A stretch of DNA of 44,378 nt. Origin: Testudinibacter crocodili (GTDB taxonomy: Bacteria > Pseudomonadota > Gammaproteobacteria > Enterobacterales > Pasteurellaceae). The notes beneath the pieces were generated by a model. The model saw nothing but the letters and a program-made list of their open reading frames with translations, did no database searches and was not told where the DNA came from. A program made the position numbers and the translations under genes. The DNA is taken from positions 1-44,378 of the forward strand of contig VDHG01000027.1 of the NCBI GenBank assembly GCA_006228005.1. The letters are read 5' to 3'. Of this stretch, positions 37,359 through 44,378 are shown in pieces. The number at the start of each line of letters is the position of its first letter. The stretch's first letter is position 1.

Positions 37359-38045
37359 ATGAAAAAATCTATTTTGCTTGTCACAACGTTATTCAGTAGT
37401 CTGGCATTCGGTTCCGATGCAGAGATCAACCAGCACCTTTCTGCATTGGGCATGACCAATGTTGAAGTGCAACCTGCACCGATAAAAGGCATCAAATCAG
37501 TGGTTTCAGATCAGGGCATCTTCTATGTCTCTGAAGACGGAAACTATATTTTACGTGGCGATTTATTTGAATTTAAAAATGGTGAGCTGGTCAATTTGAG
37601 CGAAAAAATATTGTTCGGTAAGTTGAATGCGTTGAGCGATCAAATGATTGTCTATCCGGCAAAAAATGAAAAATATATAGTGACAGTGTTTATGGATATC
37701 ACCTGCCATTATTGCCATTTACTCTACAGCAAAAAAGACGAGTACAATAATTTGGGAATTACGCTACGCTTTTTAGCATTTCCACGCGCTGGCTTAGACA
37801 ACCAAACCGCACGCCAAATGGAAGCAATCTGGCAGGCAAAAGATCGCAATCAAGCATTAGACGCTGCTGAAAACGGTGATTTGCCAAAAAACCTGATGAC
37901 ACCGGATATGGTGGCGCAACACTACGCCTTGGGACGTCAATATGGTGTGCGTGGCACACCGAGCATTGTCACTGACAGTGGCGAAATGATCGGTGGGTAT
38001 CTGCCGCCAAAAGAACTATTAGCTGCCTTGCAGGAAGCGCAATAA
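37359..38045 (+). CDS. dsbC: Thiol:disulfide interchange protein DsbC
   Basis: Periplasmic disulfide isomerase. 228 residues with a signal peptide (about 1-18), an N-terminal dimerisation domain, then a thioredoxin fold. The active site is Cys116-His-Tyr-Cys119 (TVFMDITCHYCH), where E. coli has CGYC. The cis-proline loop is RGTPSIV and the end GGYLPPKELLAAL is typical. The two extra structural cysteines of E. coli DsbC are missing (AIWQAKD where E. coli has AIWCAKD), so only the active-site pair remains. It lies directly after lptD, whose product is a known DsbC substrate in E. coli, and before recJ as in E. coli. Confidence 0.94.
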   Translation: MKKSILLVTTLFSSLAFGSDAEINQHLSALGMTNVEVQPAPIKGIKSVVSDQGIFYVSEDGNYILRGDLFEFKNGELVNLSEKILFGKLNALSDQMIVYPAKNEKYIVTVFMDITCHYCHLLYSKKDEYNNLGITLRFLAFPRAGLDNQTARQMEAIWQAKDRNQALDAAENGDLPKNLMTPDMVAQHYALGRQYGVRGTPSIVTDSGEMIGGYLPPKELLAALQEAQ

Positions 38046-38091
38046 GTTTTTGTTGAACGTATTATTGACAAAGATATTTAATAAGGCAAAG

Positions 38092-38197
38092 TAGGGGCGG
38101 ATTAACTATCCGCCCGCTTTCGAAGTGCGAAATAAGTATTTAATCTGAAAAGGAAAAAATCAATATTCAGTTCGGGCGGATAGTTAATCCGCCTCTA
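38092..38197. repeat. 106-bp inverted-repeat element between dsbC and recJ
   Basis: Arms of 25 bp (38092-38116 and 38173-38197) pair at 24 of 25 positions. Each arm is itself a hairpin (GGCGGAT, 5-nt loop, ATCCGCC), so the element can fold as a cruciform or as two small hairpins. The 56-nt centre is AT-rich and has no gene. It looks like a small non-autonomous, REP- or MITE-like element. It differs in sequence from the 2161-2305 element but is built on the same plan. Confidence 0.8.
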
Positions 38198-38245
38198 TTT
38201 TTACAATAAATATTGTGCGTTTTCATCTTTGTCAGCAGTCTAATG

Positions 38246-38278
38246 CCCTGATTTATCAGGGTTTAGTTTATTTTTATC
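38246..38278 (+). terminator. Rho-independent terminator downstream of dsbC
   Basis: Stem CCCTGA (38246-38251) with TCAGGG (38256-38261) and a 4-nt loop, followed by a T-rich tract to about 38278. It lies 200 bp past dsbC and 35 bp before recJ. Transcription of recJ may therefore need its own promoter or read-through. Confidence 0.7.
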
Positions 38279-38312
38279 TTTTTAGTTTTAAACTACAGGT
38301 TCAATCTTCAGC

Positions 38313-40025
38313 GTGAATAAAATTATCTGCCGTCGCCAACTGGACACTATTTTTCCTTTGGGAGACAGCCCGTTACTTAACCGTATTTTTTCAGTACGGG
38401 GCATTGCCGATCAACAGCAGCTAGACCGCACTTTGAAATCTCTGTTGCCACCACAACTCAGTGGTATTGATGCGGCTGTGGCATTACTGTTGGCGGCGCG
38501 GCGTGAACAGCAAAAAATTGTGATTGTCGGTGATTTTGATGCCGATGGCGCTACCAGCACCGCACTTGCAGTATTGGCATTAGGTAAGCTCGGTTTTCAA
38601 CAGGTCGATTACTTGGTGCCGAACCGTTTTGAACAAGGCTACGGTTTAAGTGTCGATGTGGCAAAAATGGCGTTGGAAAAGCACGTGGCATTATTGATCA
38701 CGGTGGATAACGGTGTTTCCTCATATGAAGGCGTGGAGTTCATCAAAAAGTGCGGTGTGAAGGTGATCATCACCGATCACCATTTGCCACCGGAGCAATT
38801 GCCGAATGCTGATGCGATTATCAATCCTAATCTGGCAGACTGTAACTTCCCGTCTAAATCGCTTGCCGGAGTCGGCGTCACTTTTTATTTGATGCTGGCA
38901 GTGCGTGCAGCACTGCGTGATCAAGGTGAAATTGCAGCGTCGGAACTGCCAAATTTTGCTGAACTTTTGGATTTGGTGGCATTGGGCACGATCGCTGATG
39001 TGGTGCCGTTAGATCAAAATAACCGTATTTTGGCACATCAAGGGTTAGAGCGAATCCGTGCACAACGCTGTCGCTACGGCATTCAGGCGTTAGCAGAAAT
39101 TGCCAATCGCGATCTCAGTCGTTTTGTGGCTGCTGATTTGGGCTTCTCTATAGGACCAAGATTAAATGCCGCTGGGCGTTTGGATAATATGAGCGTTGGG
39201 GTTGAGCTGTTGTTGGCAGATGATATGCAGCTTGCCCGCCAACTGGCACATGATTTGGATGCGCTGAACCAAACTCGTAAAGAAATTGAACAAGGTATGA
39301 AGCTCGAAGCTTTGCAGATTTGCAGCCAATTACACGAGCTGGAACAGAGTTTGCCTCATGCAATTGCGCTGTATCGTGCAGATTGGCATCAGGGCGTGCT
39401 GGGCATTTTGGCATCGCGGATTAAAGACCGCTTTCATCGTCCGGTGGTGGCGTTTACCCAAGATCAAGCGGGAGTGCTAAAAGGTTCGGCACGTTCGATT
39501 GAAGGGCTGCACATCCGAGATGTGTTGGAGCGCATCGATCAGCGTTGTCCGGGCATGATTTTGAAATTTGGCGGACATGCAATGGCGGCAGGCTTGAGTA
39601 TTGATGAGAGTCGTTTTGCAGAGTTTCAGCAACACTTTCTTGAGATTGTGTGTGACTGTGTGGCGCAAGAGCAGTTGACCGGCACTATCTGGACCGATGG
39701 TGAATTGTCGCCAAGCGAGATGAATTTACAAACCGCAGAGCTGATTGCTGCAAACGGACCTTGGGGGCAAGCTTTCCCGGAGCCGCTATTTGATGGTGAG
39801 TTTAGTGTGTTACAACAGCGTTTGGTGGGCGGACGGCATTTAAAAATGTTGCTGCAACCACCGAATAGCACCCAGTTGTTTGATGCGATTGCCTTTAATA
39901 TTGATCCACAACGCTATCCTGATTTATCGATAAAAACCATGAAAATTGTTTATAAATTGGATATTAATGAGTTTCGTGGTAACCGACAGTTGCAGTTAAT
40001 GGTAGAATATATGCAGCCTGGCTAA
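38313..40025 (+). CDS. recJ: Single-stranded-DNA exonuclease RecJ
   Basis: 5'-3' exonuclease on single-stranded DNA, used in RecF-type recombination, mismatch and base-excision repair. The 570 residues are near the E. coli length (577). DHH motifs are visible: VGDFDADGATSTAL (near 71), ITVDNGVSS, ITDHHLPPE and LLDLVALGTIADVVPL. The DHHA1 domain has FKFGGHAMAAGLS-type residues (LKFGGHAMAAGLS), and the OB-like end is YKLDINEFRGNRQLQLMVEY. The start is GTG 38313 (MNKIICRRQLD) without a strong ribosome binding site. Three uptake signal sequences lie inside it. It follows dsbC as in E. coli. Confidence 0.97.
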   Translation: MNKIICRRQLDTIFPLGDSPLLNRIFSVRGIADQQQLDRTLKSLLPPQLSGIDAAVALLLAARREQQKIVIVGDFDADGATSTALAVLALGKLGFQQVDYLVPNRFEQGYGLSVDVAKMALEKHVALLITVDNGVSSYEGVEFIKKCGVKVIITDHHLPPEQLPNADAIINPNLADCNFPSKSLAGVGVTFYLMLAVRAALRDQGEIAASELPNFAELLDLVALGTIADVVPLDQNNRILAHQGLERIRAQRCRYGIQALAEIANRDLSRFVAADLGFSIGPRLNAAGRLDNMSVGVELLLADDMQLARQLAHDLDALNQTRKEIEQGMKLEALQICSQLHELEQSLPHAIALYRADWHQGVLGILASRIKDRFHRPVVAFTQDQAGVLKGSARSIEGLHIRDVLERIDQRCPGMILKFGGHAMAAGLSIDESRFAEFQQHFLEIVCDCVAQEQLTGTIWTDGELSPSEMNLQTAELIAANGPWGQAFPEPLFDGEFSVLQQRLVGGRHLKMLLQPPNSTQLFDAIAFNIDPQRYPDLSIKTMKIVYKLDINEFRGNRQLQLMVEYMQPG

Positions 40026-40076
40026 AAACAGCGTAGGATACGGGTTAAGTGGGATAAGCTCCAAAGAGATAGGGTC

Positions 40077-40886
40077 ATGAAAAACAGAATAAGTCGGTTG
40101 TGGTGGCGTGGGATAGTGCTGGCATTATACTTTCCGTCAGCTTGGGCACAGGCGCTAGATGGTACAACGTCAGCTAAAAATCTTACATCGGCTGCCGACG
40201 CAGCAGAAAGTGCGGTTACCGAGCCAACAGAGTCTGGTATTTCTTCTGATACTAATGCCAGCGTTGACGAATCTGTTTTTCAAGACGGCAAAGACTATTT
40301 TTCTTATACGATTCCGATCAAATCTACTCCGATTGATGGGCGAATCGAGGTTAGGCTATTTTTTAGTTATGAATGTGCCTATTGTCTGACGGCGTTTGAT
40401 AATTTAAGTTTGTATCAACGGCTGCATGATGAGCAAATCCGCTTGATTTTACAACCTATCGCCACCGAAGATGCGTTGTTCGGACCGAATGTGTATTACA
40501 GTTTAAACAATCTGGATCGACAAGATCTGGCTGAACTACTGTTGTTTGATACCGCCACCGAACATCAGGGAAAGGCTTCTTTGGTTGAGGGTGAAAACCT
40601 CTACCACTGGCTGATAAAACACCATGTGGTGCTGGATCAGTTTTTAATGCAGATCAAATCGCAGGCGGTCGCTGAAAAAGCCCAAGAAGCAGTGAAAGCC
40701 ACCGAGAAATATGGCGTATTTACCAGCCCGTTTGTGGTGGTTGACGGACAATATGTGTTAACCAGCAGCACGTTGTATAACGACGATTATACTTTTGCCG
40801 TGATGGATTTTTTGATTTCGCGGATCTTACAACAACAGTCACCTGCCTTTGCCAATGCATCAAATAACTCGAATAAAATACAGTAA
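40077..40886 (+). CDS. DsbA-like periplasmic thiol oxidoreductase (CAYC active site)
   Basis: 269 residues. A signal peptide (about 1-24, cut after AWA) is followed by a 45-residue low-complexity spacer rich in A, S, T, D and E. A DsbA-type thioredoxin fold starts at about 70 (GKDYFSYTIPIKS, as DsbA begins GKEYTTL). The active site is Cys100-Ala-Tyr-Cys103 (RLFFSYECAYCLTAF) and the cis-proline is Pro218 (FTSPFVVVDGQYVL). A helical insert lies between them. No other cysteines are seen. It lies 51 bp after recJ and probably shares its transcript. It is too divergent to be called DsbA itself; it may be a dedicated oxidase or a DsbC/DsbG-like helper. Its substrate is unknown. Confidence 0.8.
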   Translation: MKNRISRLWWRGIVLALYFPSAWAQALDGTTSAKNLTSAADAAESAVTEPTESGISSDTNASVDESVFQDGKDYFSYTIPIKSTPIDGRIEVRLFFSYECAYCLTAFDNLSLYQRLHDEQIRLILQPIATEDALFGPNVYYSLNNLDRQDLAELLLFDTATEHQGKASLVEGENLYHWLIKHHVVLDQFLMQIKSQAVAEKAQEAVKATEKYGVFTSPFVVVDGQYVLTSSTLYNDDYTFAVMDFLISRILQQQSPAFANASNNSNKIQ

Positions 40887-40911
40887 TAAAGTGCGGTTGT
40901 TATCAAGAATA

Positions 40912-40944
40912 ATAAACAAACATCAACAGACCCTAATCAAGGAA
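40912..40944 (+). repeat. Dispersed repeat, copy 4 (includes mtnN ribosome binding site)
   Basis: 33 nt identical to copy 3. It lies between the DsbA-like gene and mtnN, and its 3' CAAGGAA is the mtnN ribosome binding site, 5 nt before the ATG. An uptake signal sequence lies just upstream (near 40889). Confidence 0.9.
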
Positions 40945-40949
40945 GCAAA

Positions 40950-41639
40950 ATGAAAATCGGAATTGTTGGCGCTATGCTGCAAGAAGTCGAGATTTTACGC
41001 AATAAAATGCGTGATGTGACCACACACCAGATCGCCGGCTGCACCCTGTATCAAGGCAGCTTGCATGGCGCTGATGTGGCGCTAGTTCAGTCCGGTATCG
41101 GCAAAACGGCGGCAGCCATGGCAACAACTGCGCTGATTTTGTTGACTAAGCCGGATTGTGTCATCAACACCGGATCTGCCGGCGGAATTGCTGCCGGTTT
41201 GGCTATCGGTGATGTGATTATCTCCAGCAATACCGCCTATCATGATGCCGATGTCACTGCGTTTGGTTATGCCAAAGGGCAATTACCGGGCTGTCCGGCC
41301 ACCTTTGCTTCGAATCAGGCGCTAATCGAATTGGCGCAAAAAGTGATTCAACGACAAGGCAAAAGTGCGGTCAAAGGCTTGGTATGCAGCGGCGATATGT
41401 TCTGTAACGATGAGCAGCAGATCGCACGGATTAAAGCTGATTTTCCACAAGCGGTTGCGGTGGAAATGGAAGCGGCTGCGATTGCGCAGGTCTGCTTCTC
41501 ATTCGATCTGCCGTTTGTGGTGGTGCGTGCAGTGTCAGATGTTGCGGATCAAGTTTCGCATATCTCGTTTGACGAATTTCTACCGCTAGCGGCACAACAA
41601 TCTTCCGAAATGGTTATCGCAATGTTGGCAGAGTTGTAA
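40950..41639 (+). CDS. mtnN: 5'-methylthioadenosine/S-adenosylhomocysteine nucleosidase
   Basis: Removes adenine from methylthioadenosine and S-adenosylhomocysteine, feeding methionine salvage and the LuxS/AI-2 branch. The 229 residues are of standard length. The start [20 protein letters not shown] contains the catalytic glutamate (Glu12). [45 protein letters not shown] (substrate ribose Glu) and [11 protein letters not shown] with the catalytic Asp are all visible. It is convergent with yicG, 37 bp away, with no obvious terminator between. Confidence 0.98.
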   Translation: MKIGIVGAMLQEVEILRNKMRDVTTHQIAGCTLYQGSLHGADVALVQSGIGKTAAAMATTALILLTKPDCVINTGSAGGIAAGLAIGDVIISSNTAYHDADVTAFGYAKGQLPGCPATFASNQALIELAQKVIQRQGKSAVKGLVCSGDMFCNDEQQIARIKADFPQAVAVEMEAAAIAQVCFSFDLPFVVVRAVSDVADQVSHISFDEFLPLAAQQSSEMVIAMLAEL

Positions 41640-41676
41640 TAGAGCCTCACGTTTTATCCGATTGCAATTTGTAGGT

Positions 41677-42339
41677 TTATTTCTTGCGGTTCTCACGCCA
41701 TTTTGCCAACAACGGTTTAGGCGGTTCCGCCTGCTCCTGATAGTCGAATACCGGCAGCGAGAGATGGAAATAAATCGCCAGCAAGCGGATTCCGAAGCCG
41801 CTGATCAGCGTTAAAATCACCACTAGATTGTGCGAAATGCCGAGATGGGGCAAGCCGAGATAAATTGCGGTGGTCAGCAAGGCGACACTGGCATACAGCT
41901 CTTTCTGAAACACCAACGGAATACGATTGCACAACAGATCACGCAGCACCCCACCAAAGGCACCGGTCACAACTGCAGCAACGGAGGCGATGATCAAGCC
42001 GTGCCCCATATCCAGTGCCACTTGAGCGCCGATAATCGAAAATACAATCAGCCCCAAGGCATCCAACACTAAAAATACGGTGCGAAAATAGCGCATCAGC
42101 GGTGCGACAAACACCGTTGAAACCGCCGCTCCGGCAACAATCATAATATATTCGGGATGTGCCACCCAACCAAGCGGATAGTGTCCGAGCAGCATATCAC
42201 GGATAGAACCACCACCGATGGCAGTGACCGCACCAATAATAATCACCCCGAATAGATCCATTTTTTCTCTTCCGGCGGCCAAAGCACCGGTGATCGCTTC
42301 GGCGGTAATACCGATAATATAAAGTGTTGTCAGTAACAT
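41677..42339 (-). CDS. yicG: TRIC-type cation channel family protein YicG
   Basis: Inner-membrane protein of the UPF0126/TRIC family (bacterial relatives of trimeric intracellular cation channels). 220 residues with seven hydrophobic segments and an inverted internal repeat. The two glycine-rich motifs are [17 protein letters not shown] and [17 protein letters not shown]. The sequence matches E. coli YicG from residue 1 ([24 protein letters not shown]), which decides the start even though no clear ribosome binding site precedes it. It is divergent from the MFS gene. The transported ion is not established. Confidence 0.93.
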   Translation of the reverse strand: MLLTTLYIIGITAEAITGALAAGREKMDLFGVIIIGAVTAIGGGSIRDMLLGHYPLGWVAHPEYIMIVAGAAVSTVFVAPLMRYFRTVFLVLDALGLIVFSIIGAQVALDMGHGLIIASVAAVVTGAFGGVLRDLLCNRIPLVFQKELYASVALLTTAIYLGLPHLGISHNLVVILTLISGFGIRLLAIYFHLSLPVFDYQEQAEPPKPLLAKWRENRKK

Positions 42340-42502
42340 AGTTGAATAGTTTGAATAGAAATTAGCAGATGGAATAGAGTAAGAGGATTTGGGATTTTGA
42401 TAAAGAAAAATTTGCGCCAGACAGCATTTTTGTGATCAATATCTTGTGCTGGCTACAGGTTAGATTAGAATGTAAACAATCCGTTATAAAAATGAAAATA
42501 CG

Positions 42503-43681
42503 ATGATAAAAATTAAAACCCGCGACTATTTGTTGGCGACTCTGGTGCTGTCACTGTCGTCTTTTTTGGTTTTTAGTAATTTATACGTCGTGCAACCACT
42601 GTTATCACTGTTTGCCGAGCGTTATGCCGTCTCTCTGAATGCAGCAAACTGGATTTTTGCTGCCGCCTCGCTAGGTATGAGTCTATTTTTGATCCCTTGG
42701 GCGTTGCTTGCCGATCGCTATGGTCGCCGCCTGATGATGTTGTTGAGTTTAGGCTTGTCGGCACTGCTTTCTTTCAGTTTGGTGTTCAGTGATTCGGTTG
42801 CGGTTTGGATCGGATTGCGTTTTTTGCAGGGAATGGCGTTGGCAGGCTTGCCAGCGGTGGCAATTGCCTATATCAGTGAAGAATTTGAAGCCGACGCCGT
42901 GATTCCGGCAGTGGGGATTTATATTGCGGCAAATTCAATTGGCGGTATTTCAGGGCGGATTCTCGGTGGCGCATTGGCAGATTGGTTCGGGCTGAATGCG
43001 CCGATGCTGTTTACCGCACTTTTGACGTTTGCGGGTGCGTTACTGACCTATTTTTATCTGCCGCGTGAACGCTATTTTAAACCGCAGCTATTGGCATTTC
43101 GCACCATTCTTACCAATTTGTGCGGGCATATCAAGAACCCGCTGCTGTGGCGTACATTTTTAATCAGCGGTATTTGTTTCGGTATGTTTATCAATATGTT
43201 TTCAGTGGTCGGCTTACGTTTGCAACAAGCGCCTTGGCTGTTCAGCACGATTCAGGTCTCGCTATTATTTCTCTGCTATTTAAGCGGCACGTTTGCAGCC
43301 TCGATGGCAGGACGTTTCAGTCGCCGTTTTAATGCGCCGCGCGGCATGTTGATTGGTTGGCTAATCCTCATGTTCGGCATGTTGTTGTTGGTGAGTGATG
43401 CTGTGCTGATTCTGATAGCAGGATTGTTGCTATGCAGCATCGGTTTTTTCTTCACTCATGCCCTTGCCAGCGCTTGGGTCGGCAAAAATGCTACTCACGC
43501 CCGTGCGTTGGCATCCGCACTTTACCTCTCCAGTTATTACCTCGGTGCCAGCGTTGGCGGTGAATATTTGTTGACCGTTTGGCAACATTTCACGTGGACC
43601 TGGGTGCCACTTGCCGCAATGTTACTGTTGCTACTGGTATTGTGGCTGCTGTTCGGCATTTTCAAACAACTACGACGTTAG
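42503..43681 (+). CDS. MFS transporter (YnfM-like drug/metabolite exporter family)
   Basis: 392 residues with twelve predicted membrane segments. The N-terminal FLVFSNLYVVQPLLSLFAERYAVS resembles the YnfM group. The MFS loop 2-3 signature appears as ALLADRYGRRLMML, and motif C-like glycines occur in ISGRILGGALADWFG. The C-terminal half has GRFSRRFNAPRGMLIGW and SSYYLGASVGGEYL. The substrate cannot be told. The ribosome binding site is weak (only AT-rich bases before ATG). It is divergent from yicG, and one uptake signal sequence lies inside (near 43015). Confidence 0.88.
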   Translation: MIKIKTRDYLLATLVLSLSSFLVFSNLYVVQPLLSLFAERYAVSLNAANWIFAAASLGMSLFLIPWALLADRYGRRLMMLLSLGLSALLSFSLVFSDSVAVWIGLRFLQGMALAGLPAVAIAYISEEFEADAVIPAVGIYIAANSIGGISGRILGGALADWFGLNAPMLFTALLTFAGALLTYFYLPRERYFKPQLLAFRTILTNLCGHIKNPLLWRTFLISGICFGMFINMFSVVGLRLQQAPWLFSTIQVSLLFLCYLSGTFAASMAGRFSRRFNAPRGMLIGWLILMFGMLLLVSDAVLILIAGLLLCSIGFFFTHALASAWVGKNATHARALASALYLSSYYLGASVGGEYLLTVWQHFTWTWVPLAAMLLLLLVLWLLFGIFKQLRR

Positions 43682-44095
43682 TGTTCGATAAAAGCATATT
43701 CTACTGTCATTATTTTGTGACAACGATTTTTGAAATCGTTAAAGTAGATTGCTAATCCCTTAAATAATCAGTAAACTCAGTTATCTTTTTGAAAAATAGT
43801 TCAATGTTAGATAAAAATAGAATGGTATTTTATTCTATTTTTTTAAATTAATTTGGTTTTTTATTCTAATTTAGAAGTAATAATCTATATGAATATTCGG
43901 TATTTTTATAAAAATAAAAGATAATCGTCACATTTTGCTGACACGCGACGTTGGCTTTTGAATTGTTTTTCAAATTGATTTTTTATTGCACGAAACCTAA
44001 AACTAAGTTTGGCATGTGCTGGATGGGAAATAACACGTCAGATTTAGTCTTAGGTTTTTATTTATTTTGAAGAAGCACAAATAGGAACCACCAAT
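43682..44095. other. AT-rich leader region before the NRAMP-like gene
   Basis: 414 bp without an open reading frame worth calling, clearly AT-rich compared with the genes around it. The first 300 bp hold runs of A and T with several possible -10 strings but no clear promoter. The last 100 bp hold the long hairpin at 43993-44057. There are no uptake signal sequences. Confidence 0.6.
43993..44065 (+). promoter_or_regulatory. Long leader hairpin, candidate attenuator or cis-regulatory RNA
   Basis: Arms AAACCTAAAACTAA (43993-44006) and TTAGTCTTAGGTTT (44044-44057) pair at 13 of 14 positions, and pairing continues inward with wobbles to about 44018/44034, closing on an apical GGATGGG-type loop. 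The 3' arm runs into a T-rich tract (TTTTTATTTATTTT), so it looks like an intrinsic terminator about 30 bp before the next start codon. It could be a regulated attenuator of the transporter gene or a late terminator for the MFS gene. Confidence 0.55.
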
Positions 44096-44378
44096 ATGGC
44101 AAATAATAGTGAAGCATTGCACTCGGAAACCGAAGAAGTTTCCACTTTTCGCAGTAAATTACAGGCGTTAGGTCCCGGCATTTTAATGGCATCAGCGGCG
44201 GTTGGCGGCTCGCATTTGATCGCCTCTACCCAATCCGGTGCGATTTACGGCTGGCAGCTGGCGATCATCATCATTTTGGCGAATCTGTTCAAATACCCGT
44301 TTTTCCGCTTCGGCGCCCAATATACGCTGGACACCGGCAATACGCTGTTGGAAGGTTATCGTCAAAAAGGGCGATTTT
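44096..44378 (+). CDS. NRAMP-family-like transporter, N-terminal part
   Basis: The window ends 94 codons in. After a soluble N-terminus of about 20 residues comes LGPGILMASAAVGGSHLIAS, then TQSGAIYGWQLAIIIILANL and FKYPFFRFGAQYTLDTGNTL, the layout of NRAMP transmembrane helices 1 to 3. The DPGN metal-binding motif of classical Mn/Fe NRAMPs in helix 1 is replaced (AVGGSH), so the substrate need not be manganese. From memory, Haemophilus has a similar gene beside 5-oxoprolinase (pxp) genes; the sequence beyond this window would show whether that holds here. ATG follows AGGAACC. Confidence 0.8.
   Translation, partial: MANNSEALHSETEEVSTFRSKLQALGPGILMASAAVGGSHLIASTQSGAIYGWQLAIIIILANLFKYPFFRFGAQYTLDTGNTLLEGYRQKGRF

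Noticed and set aside
43014-43022. Single uptake signal sequences as novel regulatory sites
   Set aside because: These 9-mers are the well-known Pasteurellaceae DNA uptake signals. Only the inverted pairs are reported, as terminators.

Overview
The window is a 44 kb stretch of a Pasteurellaceae chromosome. The evidence is the dense scatter of the Haemophilus-type DNA uptake signal sequence AAGTGCGGT and its complement ACCGCACTT. I counted about 45 copies by eye, roughly one per kb, and several sit as inverted pairs that form terminators. The housekeeping genes also look like those of Enterobacteriaceae and Haemophilus. I cannot fix the genus from the sequence alone. I saw no tRNA, rRNA, complete insertion sequence, prophage or CRISPR array.

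Layout. 1-3022: the tail of yigZ, then trkH (potassium uptake) and hemG (haem synthesis), a large palindromic element, and a convergent GNAT acetyltransferase. 3361-8657 (minus strand): catalase with a perfect FNR-type box upstream, a small hypothetical protein, enolase and CTP synthase, most with clear terminators. 8836-17283 (minus strand): one 8.4 kb gene for a 2815-residue BapA-like adhesin made of Ig-like and cadherin-like repeats, a calcium-binding glycine/aspartate-rich region and a type I secretion tail, with no secretion genes nearby. 17682-18419: a 34-nt preQ1-I riboswitch followed by the queuosine-precursor transporter yhhQ. 18604-23865: prlC, rlmJ, gor and an NAD(P)-binding reductase divergent from a LysR regulator. 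24026-27456: lysR, a GIY-YIG protein, and phoB-phoR. 27596-31404: ffh, ypjD and corB. 31662-34726: a lone FetA/FrpB-type siderophore receptor and transaldolase. 34947-41639: lptD, dsbC, recJ, a DsbA-like protein and mtnN. 41677-44378: a TRIC-type channel, an MFS exporter and the start of an NRAMP-like transporter behind a long leader hairpin.

How the genes may work together. LptD, DsbC and a DsbA-like oxidoreductase lie on one strand within about 6 kb. LptD needs rearranged disulfides to mature, so this could be a local oxidative-folding locus for the LPS translocon. Gor, catalase and the Dsb proteins together give a redox theme. Perfect FNR boxes upstream of catalase and of the giant adhesin suggest that oxygen status controls both.

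The least explained signal is a dispersed sequence with core ATCAACAGACCCTAA. It occurs four times, always in the same orientation. Two copies are identical over 33 nt, include the Shine-Dalgarno region of dsbC and mtnN, and bracket the dsbC-recJ-dsbA-like block as direct repeats. A third copy supplies the stop codon of yigZ. No complete new defence or mobile system is visible. The best leads are this repeat, the leader hairpin before the NRAMP-like gene, and the adhesin.
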